Assembly (NCBI GenBank): GCA_008508345.1
Contig: QNGE01000120.1
Coordinates: 312,968 to 376,967, forward strand
Origin: Paragonimus westermani
Lineage: Eukaryota > Platyhelminthes > Trematoda > Plagiorchiida > Troglotrematidae
Direction: 5' to 3'
DNA: 64,000 nt
Position numbers and translations under genes: made by a program. The notes below the pieces were generated by a model. That model saw only the letters and a program-made list of their open reading frames with translations, was not told the DNA's origin and searched no databases. Within the stretch, counting starts at the first letter, position 1, and each line of letters begins with the position of its first letter. This document shows, piece after piece, positions 38,601 through 48,445 of this stretch.

Positions 38601-41600
38601 ATGAGTAAAGAACACATATGTACCGCATTCACAGTGTACTCAGGTACAGTCACCTGCTGAGGCTCCACCAATAAGATGAATACTGTAACGGTTTGCTTTT
38701 TCATAATGAATAAGGCTTTCTATTATCCATCGCTTGATGAGAAAATTATCATGATGGCAAAATCCCTTAGGAAAATATCTTATTTTTACTTTGTCCAAAT
38801 ACTTTCATCGATGCATGCAGTTTAGCAGTCAAATGCTGGACAGACGTTTGTCAGTAGCCGTGATGACCAGAAGACTGACACGATGAAGCCAAACGTCTTG
38901 ATCTGACATGTGTGCACACACCCATACCATGTGATTTGGCTAGACAACCATGATGTGTTCAACTCCAACCTGATTCGGTTAGGAGGTTTTTTATTTTGAG
39001 TAAACCATTTGGCCTTCAGACCTCGTATTTGGGTTCAAACTTGTTAGACGATCAGTAGAAGAAACTGGAAAAATAACGACAATGTAATGCGACAGATAAA
39101 GATAAAAAAGCTACGCGTAACGTGACACTTGGTTCAGGTTAGTTTAGTCATGGCACCTTCCAGCTGCTGTGAGAGATTGCAATGATTAGGTTCAAGAAGG
39201 GTTTCCCGTTCACCTGAAAATTGACTGATGTTGTGAATTTCAGCATTCCACTTATGTACGTTTCAGACGACATTCTGATGTGCTGCATTGCTGTCAGACT
39301 GTATCTATTCTAAAGATAAGTTTATCCCAATAGCTTAAATTCTGCAAGCCGATCATTTAGTGTCATTATCTGAATGACGCAACTGACAGAAGTCGCCAAA
39401 CAAGGCTGACAATTGAAATCTCCAAAATGGAGCTTGCGAATAGCTGTGATATATCCAAATTACGCTGATCAAAGAAGCTTGACAACACGACCATGAAAAT
39501 GGTACAGCATGAACACACATTCCGCGAACCTATCTTCTTGAAGAAAGTAGATCATTTGTCGACATTTAGAGTGGTAAACGTGGACGATATAAAACAACTA
39601 TGTTGATACAATCGAAAGTTCATCTACACACCGACAAATAAACAAGACGTCCGTCACTACAAAGATGGTTCACCGAGAGGCAAAGTTCCACTCCTCGTTG
39701 TCGTCTTCAACGAGGGCTTTCCAAATACACATTTTCTCTTTCGTGGTATGCACCTTGTGGTGGTACCGTGAACGTCTGTATGAGTAAATATGATAGAACA
39801 AATAAAAGCTACACATAAAATCGACCACAGAAAACCGCGAAGTTCCCTTGTTTGAGAGAAGTAAACTTCCTCGTCAGTAGCTCAAAAGTGTTGCACGCTA
39901 ATTTCTCCAAACATCATTGGTCAAACCCAATAGGATTCAACCAAACAAAAGACCACATTCTATCACATTGCGCTGAAGACGAAAAGTCAAGTGACAGTGA
40001 AAAGCAAATTTTGATTCGTTGTATTTTGAAAACAGACAGACTTTCATATACCATTAAATATAGCCATTTATGTTAGTCCATACTGTAAACATAAAACTCT
40101 CATTTCATGGATCGCAATCTATCTCAATCGTCTTGGAAAGCAACACACTAGTAGTTATGATTGATACTTAACTACCATAAAACCCTGAGGAGAAAATCAA
40201 ACCCTGACAACACGGAAGAAAAAACGAGCGGAGAGGACCTGACCATTAAAAATAACTAAACCCATAACCAAACAGTCGAAATCGGAGGGCCTAAACCTTG
40301 CAAACGAACAAACGCGCCATAGGCGACATTGTGACGTCAGCAGCAAGACTGCCACCTTACGGCTTTCGTCGCCCAGCATCATCAAATACACTCACTTCAC
40401 AAACAAACCGCACAAACAACGACAACGTTCACGCTACCGAGCCCAATTAACCGCCATCTCAAATAACGTCTCCAGCCATTGACTCTGTGAGCCGTCGCCC
40501 CTACTCCATTCCCTACACGTCCCCAATCGGCACAACCGCCGCAGCCGTCGCCGCCACCTCTACTGATACAAATTCCCATCCACACAAACTAGTCAACAAC
40601 CTCCGTAACGTCATTTTCCAACATGAGATCCACGTAATCACGACAGTCTTGCAAAATCAATTTGTCCTTCGTAGCTACAAAGCGCATTCCGAAGCATTTA
40701 ATAATGTGCGAAATGGCTTCCATGGTCGATTACTCTGCTCGAAATTTGTTAAACAACCACACCCTGTCATCAGTAGGATCAAGCTCAGACAATCTCAGAC
40801 CTGGCATGAGATCCACGCCGGCATCTTGTGGATGTCGCAGACAGTCCTCCATGATTGCGTTTATGACAGAATTAAACAGAAATGATGAAAGCGAACAGCC
40901 CTGACGTACGCCACTTCAGTAGCCGAAACTGCCAGACGACTCACCGTGAACCTCAACCTGAGCTGAACTATGGGAACAATGCGCTGACACTACGTTCTCT
41001 ACGCCTCTGTGTTTGAGCGGCTTCAAAATTATGGATCGATCCACTAAATGAACCATAAAACCCTGAGGAGAAAATCAAACCCTGACAACACGGAAGAAAA
41101 AACGAGCGGAGAGGACCTGACCATTAAAAATAACTAAACCCATAACCAAACAGTCGAAATCGGAGGGCCTAAACCTTGCAAACGAACAAACGCGCCATAG
41201 GCGACATTGTGACGTCAGCAGCAAGACTGCCACCTTACGGCTTTCGTCGCCCAGCATCATCAAATACACTCACTTCACAAACAAACCGCACAAACAACGA
41301 CAACGTTCACGCTACCGAGCCCAATTAACCGCCATCTCAAATAACGTTTCCAGCCATTGACTCTGTGAGCCGTCGCCCCTACTCCATTCCCTACACATCC
41401 CCAATCGGCACAACCGCCGCAGCCGTCGCCGCCACCTCTACTGATACAAATTCCCATCCACACAAACTAGTCAACAACCTCCGTAACGTCATTTTCCAAC
41501 ATGAGATCCACGTAATCACGACAGTCTTGCAAAATCAATTTGTCCTTCGTAGCTACAAAGCGCATTCCGAAGCATTTAATAATGTGCGAAATGGCTTCCA

Positions 41601-44600
41601 TGGTCGATTACTCTGCTCGAAATTTGTTAAACAACCACACCCTGTCATCAGTAGGATCAAGCTCAGACAATCTCACACCTGGCATGAGATCCACGCCGGC
41701 ATCTTGTGGATGTCGCAGACAGTCCTCCATGATTGCGTTTATGACAGAATTAAACAGAAATGATGAAAGCGAACAGCCCTGACGTACGCCACTTCAGTAG
41801 CCGAAACTGCCAGACGACTCACCGTGAACCTCAACCTGAGCTGAACTATGGGAACAATGCGCTGACACTACGTTCTCTACGCCTCTGTGTTTGAGCGGCT
41901 TCAAAATTATGGATCGATCCACTAAATGAGCCATATGTTTGTAGTCATAAAACACAGCAGTTGTTGGTTAGCGTTGTGTACGACGTTGTGCCGAGACTTG
42001 ATGAGGAGTGAGAATTTGATCAACACATTGTTGCCCAGGATGAAACCCCGCCTGTTCATAAATCACAATGAGAATTAACCTTGACGCGTTATGACAGCTG
42101 ATGCATCTTGATGACCTGCTGGGCCAAAGTGTAGAATATGATGACCACACCGACTGGCATACTCACGCCAGGCTTGCCAGTAGATTGAGGTCCGAAAAAC
42201 CACATTGTCCCGGTCCTACAGGTTGGTGGTTGGAAATCTGTGGCATCTTTTTCCGAGAACAGGACCATTTTTAATATATTACTACCCACCCACTGCCTAG
42301 CGGTAATGGATTTTTGACCAGGAGCTTCGGTTGTGTGCCCTAATCGTTTTGCCGTCTGAGTCTGGGCTTACTGCACTATTTCCGCCCAAATACTGCCATG
42401 AATACTGACAACACCCGCCATACCAATGTCTCACTGTTCCAAGGCATTCCGTTAGTACTTGAAGGAGTCTTTGGGATTGAATTCTTGCTTGAACAACAGA
42501 CCTATGACAGGTGTTGTGTGTCACCTAGAATAAAGTTTCAGTAACATTTACTCATGCTCCGAACTCTTCTCGATATTCCAGTAATAATCACTCAGTAATC
42601 AACTTGTAATTATACGACCACTACCTGTAGACGCCGTTTAACCCACTCGATTGTGAACTGACCATTATCGTTCGAAACTCAATTTTAAATTGTAAACTAT
42701 ACGTGACCTTCATGTAAAACAATCGCGTATCATAAAGTGGTTAACGATAGCAACTGAAACCATAGAACCTAAGCCCACGTTGTATCAAACGCCTCTCTAC
42801 GGCACTATGAAATCTGACGACATACAAAACAGTTTCATGCTGTGAGAAAGTGAACATGGGCTAATGCTAGCATCAAGTCTTATCTCTTCAGTGTCGAAGG
42901 TTAATAACCGGATTATCTGTTAACTTACCAAGCCAGGTCAGATTGACCAGTCTGTCCAGATTTTCAATCTTTTCAATTAAGTTGTTGTCCAGTTGTAGTT
43001 TTTTGAGGTTCCGGAATTCGTCCAGATTTCCTATTCGAAGTATGTCTGTGTATGTGTCGAAAATTCCGTCAAGTGTAATTTAACCAGGATTCTGTTGCAC
43101 ACATTGAAAATGACACTCGTAGCAAGCTTGGCCTACAAGAATAACTAAGATACTTTGTAGCGTTGGATGAACTGGTGCTCATTTTGAAGCATAGGTTCAC
43201 ATTCGTGGCCTGAAAATCCGCTTCACCAAAGTAAATAAGTTGTTAACAGACTCTTCAGATTGAGAATTTCTAACCATGAATATTTGTACCGAAAAGCCAA
43301 CACTGATTTTTTGTTTTCTAGGCTGCATACAACTTCATGGTTTGCTCTATTACGGGTTTTCAACAGAACTCTAATGAACTTTTCAAGCTCACTGCTGTTA
43401 TCTAGAAATTCTAATCAGTGGTGGTGTTTCCGAAACTTTTAACTCCTAAATAATGTATTACCGTCCCTAGTCATTCAGCAACTCTGAACACTGGAAGATA
43501 TTCCGACCACAAGGAAATTTGACTTACCCCACATCTACGGGAAAGCTGATCGCATTCAGACATATACCTGCACTCTGTCCAGTCACTCCGCGTTTGGCTA
43601 AATACTTTGCCTAGACTGATCCCGTCTTCCGTTCGAAAAAGTGGAAGCTACAAATAGTCAATGCAAAAAAGGTTTCCTTACATAATGACACTCGCAGAAA
43701 GCTTGTTACCTGTGGCAGATGACCATGTATTGATGGCGTGATGATGTGCGAAGCTTTCACTTCGCCCAAGAGCTCGGCGTTTGCGTTGAAAAAGTGGGAT
43801 AAATAGGCGTTCGTGCAAACAGTTCCAGTCAGCCACAGCGATTTGTAAGTCATCACACTACTTGTACTAATTACATGAGATAGCGGTGACATGCATGGGG
43901 TTTCGAAGATGCAATAATCCCCAGCGATCCGTCAACCAACTCAGGCTCAAGATCTTTACCTCACCGTGAAGCTATTGAGACGATTATCCAGGTACATGAA
44001 ACACATAATTAAGATTCACCATTCAGTGCATCGAAGGGAGGTTTGAATAGAAAAGAATCTGAAGGTTTAGTTCATGAAATGAACAAAAGACGTGTTGAAG
44101 TGTTAGAACGAGAAGAAGGTTACCTTCTCTTTAAAACTAGGGAAGTCACTCGAAAATATAGAGTCCTATGAATGTCAAAGAGTCACATCCTCATGCTGTC
44201 ATCACCCTCATTATTTTGTTTTACAGAAAGCAATTTTTGATGAAACCTTGTACGCACAAAATATATTTCATTGTGCCCCAACAGAAATGTTCAAAGAAAA
44301 CCGTTAGGATACTGTCAGAGAGACAGTTCTCCATAGGACCGTGAGACGAACTGTATGCTAATGAAAAATTCTTGGAAGCAGTTTGGTGGAAGGCATGTGT
44401 TATCGGTCTTAAAAACAACTCTGTCACTAATTACCATCACACTGTGCACATCGGATGGACTCAACACTTTCTTCGCTATTCCACTAACACCCAGCTTCAG
44501 TTCGATTAGTTCAGTTGACTATGCTTCAAAAATGACTGGGATAGAAAGATACACCCGAAATGGTACACACATATACGTCTGTACATGTGCATTCACAATC

Positions 44601-45191
44601 GAAGGTGACCAATATGTCCTGATGTTTTAGGCACTTTTCCCATGCCTGATAGCAACAGGAACAAGTTGGTGAGAAAGCTTCCCGATACGGGCGAATGGTA
44701 ATTGAAACAGACTGATTCGCCAAACAACAACACAATACGCCACAAATAATGGTGAACCAAGTGAACTGTTCAACTGATTTCAGTGGATTATCAAAGGTGC
44801 TCAGCGGAAAACTGTTTCAACCCCACAACTTCTCATTCAACATGAAGGACCACAAAGGTACTCAATGAATCAAGTTTGCAATAATTTCAATATAAACTCA
44901 GGTCGACGTTTAAAATGTCTAAACAAGTTAGGTTACAAAAACACCGCCAGAGTGTGAACTCTAGAAAACATCTGTTTGAAAATTAAGTCAAATAAGCTGA
45001 AGTCAGGACATATAAAGAAGATTGCCCACTTTGAAAATTAAGTGCCAACTTTTTCACTGTAGCGAAATCAATGCCTTCCACACGAGCGATGCGGCCAGCT
45101 TCTTCTTTCGGACCCTGAGCGTAGACTGCGGCTCGCAGCAGAGTTTGAGTGATGATTGTAGGTTCCTTTGTACCCCACAGACGTTGTATCC
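23387..45191 (-). CDS. DRC3: Dynein regulatory complex subunit 3 (LRRC48-like), nine joined exons
   Basis: DRC3 is a structural subunit of the nexin-dynein regulatory complex, which ties outer-doublet microtubules and tunes dynein in motile cilia and flagella; in a fluke it would act in sperm, flame cells and ciliated larvae. Minus-strand exons 45191-45030, 43045-42929, 38298-38132, 37001-36855, 35658-35415, 33557-33391, 32885-32682, 32067-31954 and 23632-23387 have GT..AG borders and compatible phases. They give about 521 residues against about 520 in the family. Order: N-terminal EAGRIARVEGIDF motif, leucine-rich repeats (LQLDNNLIEKIENL, ISLFSNQIKKIEGL, YLSLGKNLL), the LRR-cap segment ending YLDYQRIREHM, then a long charged coiled-coil region. 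Alignment to vertebrate DRC3 is collinear to the stop. No frameshift or stop interrupts it, so it looks functional. The initiator methionine exon is missing. Introns range from 505 bp to 8.3 kb and contain TE remnants. Exon borders were set by eye; the identity is recalled family knowledge. Confidence 0.93.
23633..31953 (-). other. Longest DRC3 intron
   Basis: This lies between the last two coding exons of DRC3. Open frames at 25,031-25,432 (+, 133 codons), 25,478-25,672 (+), 27,660-28,202 (+, two frames) and 30,819-31,142 (+, 107 codons) have no recognisable domain. I see no PLE or RTE signature here, although decayed elements are likely. Confidence 0.6.
31948..31959 (-). promoter_or_regulatory. 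Donor site of the longest DRC3 intron
   Basis: GAGCAG followed by GTAAGG opens the 8,321-bp intron 31,953-23,633. The intron holds no homologous coding sequence that I recognise. Its open frames at 25,031-25,432 (+), 27,660-27,884 (+) and 27,978-28,202 (+) look like chance or decayed repeat. Confidence 0.7.
31954..32067 (-). CDS. DRC3: DRC3 exon, coiled coil
   Basis: Thirty-eight codons in phase 0/0, NYLMKCREAANNFHDRLVEA to DPTDMEQ, collinear with the Q..CR..EN.HHEKL part of DRC3. The acceptor is atcgcag and the donor GTAAGG at 31,953-31,948. An 8.3-kb intron follows, the longest of the gene. Confidence 0.9.
32682..32885 (-). CDS. DRC3: DRC3 exon, coiled coil
   Basis: Sixty-eight codons in phase 0/0: ALHRLESIHETQTSVMEEIL, through LMANEMVISEQIEE, to FERNIREMVAYFLEGSQ. 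This corresponds to the highly conserved EQLEETI..FERNI.DMV segment of DRC3. The acceptor is ttcttatag and the donor GTTAGG (32,681-32,676). Confidence 0.94.
33391..33557 (-). CDS. DRC3: DRC3 exon, coiled coil
   Basis: The 167-base exon encodes KLADSCRMLFQFGLEEHTKR through FLDYKQK. FQFGLEE matches the F.YGL..Q motif of DRC3. The acceptor is tatcgag, the first AG after the pyrimidine tract, and the donor is GTAAGC at 33,390-33,385. It ends in phase 0. Confidence 0.9.
35415..35658 (-). CDS. DRC3: DRC3 exon, start of the coiled coil
   Basis: The 244-base exon runs from RHAAYMKYQMTVDQFNEKM to LVGEIVEQYPF, rich in Glu, Arg and Lys. It corresponds to the DRC3 region between the LRR cap and the GVGELLE..Y motif. 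The acceptor is ttgtttag. The donor is taken as GTGAAT after the first base of the next codon (35,414-35,409), because this gives the one-base phase that the next exon needs. The exact 3' border is the least certain of the set. Confidence 0.88.
35660..36853 (-). other. DRC3 intron with antisense open frames
   Basis: Plus-strand frames at 35,940-36,224 and 36,046-36,399 (117 codons) overlap each other within this intron. No motif was recognised and they are probably non-coding. Confidence 0.5.
36855..37001 (-). CDS. DRC3: DRC3 exon, last LRR and LRR cap
   Basis: Forty-nine codons in phase 0/0, from VLYLRQFRSLNSLTLEG to ELQYLDYQRIREHM. This matches the YLRRF..L..L.L...P and YLDYRRI signature at the end of the DRC3 LRR domain. 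The acceptor is tttttcacag and the donor GTAGGT (36,854-36,849). Confidence 0.94.
37002..38131 (-). other. DRC3 intron with a 145-codon sense open frame
   Basis: The minus-strand frame 38,043-37,606 is the longest open frame in the window after the beta-subunit exon. It lies wholly within this intron, and removing the intron restores DRC3 homology across the junction, so it is not part of DRC3. No motif was recognised. Confidence 0.55.
38132..38298 (-). CDS. DRC3: DRC3 exon, middle leucine-rich repeats
   Basis: The 167-base exon is preceded by an excellent acceptor (ttttcttttgcag). It encodes DLSFNRIEKIENLEDLQNL, then ISLFSNQIKKIEGL and YLSLGKNLLANLTD, about two and a half LRR units. The donor is GTACGT at 38,131-38,126, and the exon ends in phase 0. 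Reading on past the donor gives a short non-homologous tail and a stop. Confidence 0.94.
38299..40149 (-). other. DRC3 intron, part below the inverted arm
   Basis: No gene or clear repeat seen between the LRR exon and the outer edge of the inverted repeat arm. Confidence 0.5.
40174..41051 (-). repeat. 878-bp unit 1
   Basis: Minus strand in order: VDRSIILKPLKHRGV, SGVRQGCSLSSFLFNSVINA (the RT block with the GxxQG signature as RQG), VDLMPGVRLSELDPTDDRVW (where YADD is usual, so catalytically dead), GMRFVATKDKLILQDC and LENDVTEVVD. A C-terminal scrap (SQWLETLFEMAVNWAR) and a 3' untranslated stretch ending CAGGGTTTTATGG follow. It carries private variants at 40,470 and 40,798 and shares a G at 40,519 with unit 4. 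Confidence 0.92.
41052..41929 (-). repeat. 878-bp unit 2
   Basis: Head-to-tail copy of unit 1 at an exact 878-base offset, differing at very few sites. At 41,397 it carries A, shared with unit 3 in the other arm. The frame structure is identical. Confidence 0.92.
42038..42117 (-). mobile_element. RT sequence continuing past the left arm
   Basis: The minus strand reads YEQAGFHP directly into the arm's GQQCVDQILTPHQVSAQRR, the conserved QAGFRPGRGC.DQI..LR block of RTE-clade RT. RT homology therefore continues past the point where near-identity with the other arm stops. Confidence 0.75.
42120..42450 (-). repeat. Unclassified dispersed repeat, copy 2
   Basis: Aligns in order with 17,500-17,165 on the same strand (see that entry). 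It directly precedes the RT scrap in RT sense, so it may be a separate insertion or an upstream part of a composite element. Confidence 0.5.
42929..43045 (-). CDS. DRC3: DRC3 exon, first leucine-rich repeats
   Basis: The 117-base exon (2 + 38 codons + 1) encodes ILRIGNLDEFRNLKKLQLDN, then NLIEKIENLDRLVNLTWL. This is the start of the LRR array, with the LxxLxLxxN consensus. The acceptor is acacag and the donor GTAAGT at 42,928-42,923. The spare G completes the Asp codon of DLSFN in the next exon. An in-frame stop shortly upstream in the intron confirms that this is an internal exon. Confidence 0.92.
43046..45029 (-). other. DRC3 intron
   Basis: No recognised element. Short open frames at 43,611-43,892 (-) and 44,355-44,630 (+) lack motifs. 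Confidence 0.5.
45030..45191 (-). CDS. DRC3: DRC3 exon, N-terminal conserved block
   Basis: The 162-base exon (2 + 53 codons + 1) reads TKEPTIITQTLLRAAVYAQ and then EEAGRIARVEGIDF, the conserved N-terminal block of DRC3. The acceptor is attag at 45,193-45,192 and the donor GTGGGC at 45,029-45,024. The spare A joins AC of the next exon to make the Asn of the conserved FQNILRI motif, which supports both borders. An in-frame TAA lies just 5' of the acceptor, so coding must come from an upstream exon. Confidence 0.9.
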
Positions 45192-46590
45192 CTAATTAAT
45201 TTTAATATGTGAAAGTATTTACAATCTGTCCTTGTTCAGAAGAACGGTTTGAAATGTATGAGAGTTAAGTGATTTTGAGTAACTACGTTTGAAGACAAAC
45301 GCATTACACGGCGCCTTCAAGATGCTTATAACTCATAAGTTACCTTCATCTAAAATTAGTGTAGCCGTAGTGATGTGTAATGAAAAGAACACAAGGTGCT
45401 GCTCGAATAAGGGATTCTTCAACAATGACTGGAAGAAGATAAACAAAAGCTAGATGTGTGAATTAGTAAGTTTGTCAATTACCAAAAATGTTCGATACTC
45501 CGAGTGAAGATTTCGCAATAGCCTAGGCAAATTGTCTTAACACTGTGGGAAACCATGTATAAACCCCAATGCTTTCAGAAGTGGACTTCCACTTTCCAAA
45601 CTGGTTTCATCCCTTAATTATCTTAGGAATTTGATATAAAGAATGAGTGTCCGTGAAATTCCTGTTGTGCATCAGATACTCTGTGCATAGGACCATCGTT
45701 CGACCAAATTTTGCTTGTAGTAAAACGTACTTATTTGACAATGTCCCAATTGTACTATACCTTGACATAATTTTGGAGTTCACAAGTTAAAAACCCACTC
45801 ATGTTCTCAACCTCTAAAAGATTTGAATCACGACGACATAGCCGGTGATTCAGAGATTGAAATCACATGATGATCGGATAACAGTTCGGTGTCGTGTGTG
45901 TCTTAACTCATCACCTTGAATGAGTTGAAACTTTTGGCCGCTGAACTGCTACATAGCTTAACAAACTAAAAATGGTACTGTCGCACAGTGAGAAATGAAT
46001 CTAGCTCTTCTACCGTTGGTCTTATGCTACAGATCATTGTGACCTATGCTTAAATAATGGTCTCTCGTGAATTTGACTGTTCTGTACTCTCCGGCCAAAA
46101 ACAATTAGAGGAAGTTAAAGGCATGACGGAGATTAAAGTCGAAACTAGATTACGTTGACAGAATAAACCACCAATTACTATAGTGGGGGTTGTTACTTTC
46201 GGAACAGCCTGTACTAAATATTCATCCGGCCACACGCTTACCTCTCAGACCCGGAGAAGTCTATTCCCCATATTATGTTACAATGCTCGTCTTCTGTCTG
46301 TTCACCAAGCTTTTTTTGCGAAAAACCTCTTCCTACCTTGATGTAGCGCATTCGTATTTATCCGAAGTTGTCAGTTCTTCAACCGACTAATTCATTTTGT
46401 TGTCTCACTCAAACATCAATTATTCATAAAATGATGCAGGTAAATGTCACCAGTTCGGTCGACATGTTCTAGTTTTCAAAACAGGGCTGAGTGCAACTTT
46501 AGCTGTCATAACAGTTTCAAAATGACCCACTGTGAGTGTCATAGAATGGTTAAGATTTACAATACGAATTTATCGGATTAAAATACTTAC

Positions 46591-46666
46591 TCGTTCCTTG
46601 AAAGGTTTCAAAAACCGGAATAGATTCTTCGACAGCTAAAATTGTAGGTAGCAGATTAATATAGGG
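46591..46666 (-). CDS. Candidate upstream exon of DRC3 (uncertain)
   Basis: On the minus strand a cag acceptor (just above 46,666) and a strong GTAAGT donor (46,590-46,585) enclose 76 bases that stay open and end with one spare base. That is the phase needed to join the exon beginning at 45,191 (two spare bases). The frame reads PYINLLPTILAVEESIPVF and continues to FQGT. A second acceptor at 46,636 would give a 45-base exon in the same frame. It has no start codon, and vertebrate DRC3 begins only about six residues before the conserved EPT..I motif. It could therefore be 5' coding sequence special to this lineage, an exon of another gene, or chance. Confidence 0.3.
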
Positions 46667-47040
46667 CTGAAATCATCTCCATATGAGCTTGAAAAAATAC
46701 GCAACGGCGCAATATGCGACATTTATTTGAAATTTGTTCGCTATACCTTACCAAATAGAGTGACAGCTGAAAATCAACCTGTCCGGCTAGCACTAATGCA
46801 CATGCATCATTCTGAGTGTGGCGTTCTCGTTGAGAATCTGGCAATAATGTCACGTCAGTCGCCTCTAGCCCTGTTGTGTATGCTAAGCCACGCACGCAGC
46901 TTTTGCCGTGAATCGGATGAACACGGCGAGCAATTATCACAATTCAAGTTTATCCAACCAACCGACCTCACGCAGCCCACCTGCTGCGACATGCAGCTGC
47001 AGACAATCCGCTTGAGAATACAGACAACTGTCCACACTCA

Positions 47041-47424
47041 GGTAGAACTATCTCGTCAGCTTTTAATAATGTTGACGAGACATCAGCGAGCAGAGCAAAG
47101 GCACGAGTTGCATTTGCCAAACTGTTATTTATGGCGTTGAAAAGACGTCCGACTTCCTATAGTTCGGGAACGTGGATTGTTCGCGACGAAGATATAAGTA
47201 GACTTGCTGTGCCTGACCATCGTTTTCCTTGCCAATTAGCCCAAGTCAAATGGATCGATCACTTAAGCAATACGGCCATTCGCCAATACGTATTCCGGAA
47301 AGCTCGCGATGCGTGATTACTCAGTCAAATAATCACGGTGTACGGCCTGCAGTGGTTGGGTCACGGACTACAGTTACCAGATGAACGTTTACCACACCGA
47401 GATTCAATATACCGAGTTGAGTAA
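47041..47424 (+). mobile_element. RTE-clade retrotransposon C-terminal remnant
   Basis: One frame reads ISSAFNNVDETSASRAKARV, then AFAKL, SGTWIVRDEDISRLAVPDHR, VKWIDHLSNTAIRQYVFRK, one TGA, and ITVYGLQWLGHGLQLPDERL PHR. This is the post-RT region of RTE-clade elements (DE..AR..KAR.AFA.L, GSETW..R..D..RL..FDHR, RWLGHVLR.P..RLPHR). The block between AFAKL and SGTW is shortened. A 137-codon open frame at 46,727-47,140 in another frame overlaps it and is probably spurious. Confidence 0.82.
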
Positions 47425-48280
47425 ATCCGTTTGGTTTTTAAGCAACAAGGCGGTCAGGAAATATAGAAACTCACTGTCCCACTGAAAAAAGTGCGAACGT
47501 GTCATCTGGCAGGCTGGGGTCCTCGTGATGATTCAAATCACTGACCAGAAACGCTATCCAGTGTGACATATTAACACAGTCGATGATATCCGCATTTCAT
47601 GTCATTTCTAATTTTTCCCGTTATCCTCATTTTAAATACTTTTTTTCTTCCCGATAAAATTTTCCGCTTTTATATCACTGCATGTCACTGTCACGATTAC
47701 CGGTGGTCTAAACCGCAGTACCTTTTGATTAGTCTTATGGCCACTGTGAGTAAGGAAATAAATTCGATACCTTAATATCCTGGTTCATCATCATCATCAT
47801 NATCCTGGTTGAACATGATGGAACTATGTCAGCCCAATAAACCTCCCTCTGGTAACGCAGACGGTTGAGGCGACAACAACTCAAAGTGTTCCGCAGTCAA
47901 ACTTCTAACAATGGCTTGATCTGATAATTTACCATCATCGTCCTTAAGCAAGAAACTTCAGTTGTATGATGTCAGTGAGCCACAGTTGAGGATCCCCGCC
48001 GAATTCTTACAGACTATAACAACAGTGGTAAATCTCGCGTGACAAATTTGAACCTCAATTGACTGGGGCTAATCACTGGGACACCATGTGGGCTGAAAAC
48101 ACAAACTGAGGTGTGTAAGTCAGTGTCAGCTCAAAGAATTGACTTCTAGTATGCGCTACATCTGCCGCAGAAATGACACGTACGGACTAATTAGAAATCA
48201 CTAGTGAGTAATCGAGGACTTGGGTAACTTCAGGTTGAACATCACATATTTGATCACAACCTCCAAATTCATATAGACTA
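47425..48280. other. No gene; ATC microsatellite with an undetermined base
   Basis: Holds a short (ATC)n run at 47,786-47,800 followed by the only N of the window (47,801). The run is flanked by direct repeats of ATCCTGGTT. Nothing else recognised. Confidence 0.7.
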
Positions 48281-48284
48281 TCCA

Positions 48285-48445
48285 GGCAGCTTTTTTTCGA
48301 GAAAAAGGTACTAGACTCAAGTTTTACCCTTGTTGGAGCTCGTTATCAACGCATATCCGTGCCTCGGCTGGGATTAGAACTCCGACTACGCTTTCGTGAA
48401 GCAACCGTGCTGGTCACTACGTCTTGACCTCACATTCAGCACGAC
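48285..48445 (-). mobile_element. tRNA-derived SINE, copy 2
   Basis: The minus strand shows the best tRNA-like head of the family: GACGTAGTGACCAGCACGG (A-box region), then CGGAGTTCTAATCCCAGCC (B-box region). The tail GAGCTCCAACAAGGGTAAAA and CTTGAGTCTAGTACC matches copy 1. Confidence 0.75.

Larger units (their letters stand above)
40150..42037 (-). repeat. 1,888-bp inverted repeat, left arm (RTE-derived tandem dimer)
   Basis: Pairs base for base with 52,973-54,860 in reverse complement; coordinates of paired bases always sum to 95,010, so no indels separate the arms. By eye I find mismatches at 40,470, 40,798 and 41,052 only. The arm contains two 878-bp units (40,174-41,051 and 41,052-41,929) plus 108 bases of RT sequence on the right. 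On the minus strand it reads RT fragments, in the same sense as DRC3, in whose intron it lies. Confidence 0.95.

Noticed and set aside
40487..40885. 132-codon frame repeated four times (also at 41,365, 53,247 and 54,125) as a conserved protein family
   Set aside because: It is antisense to the RTE reverse-transcriptase reading, and its conservation is due to DNA-level duplication.
40174..41929. A satellite or CRISPR-like array
   Set aside because: Only two long units per arm, each retrotransposon-derived, with no spacer structure.
46727..47140. 137-codon plus-strand frame as a gene
   Set aside because: Its 3' part overlaps RTE homology in a different frame and the rest has no recognisable motif.
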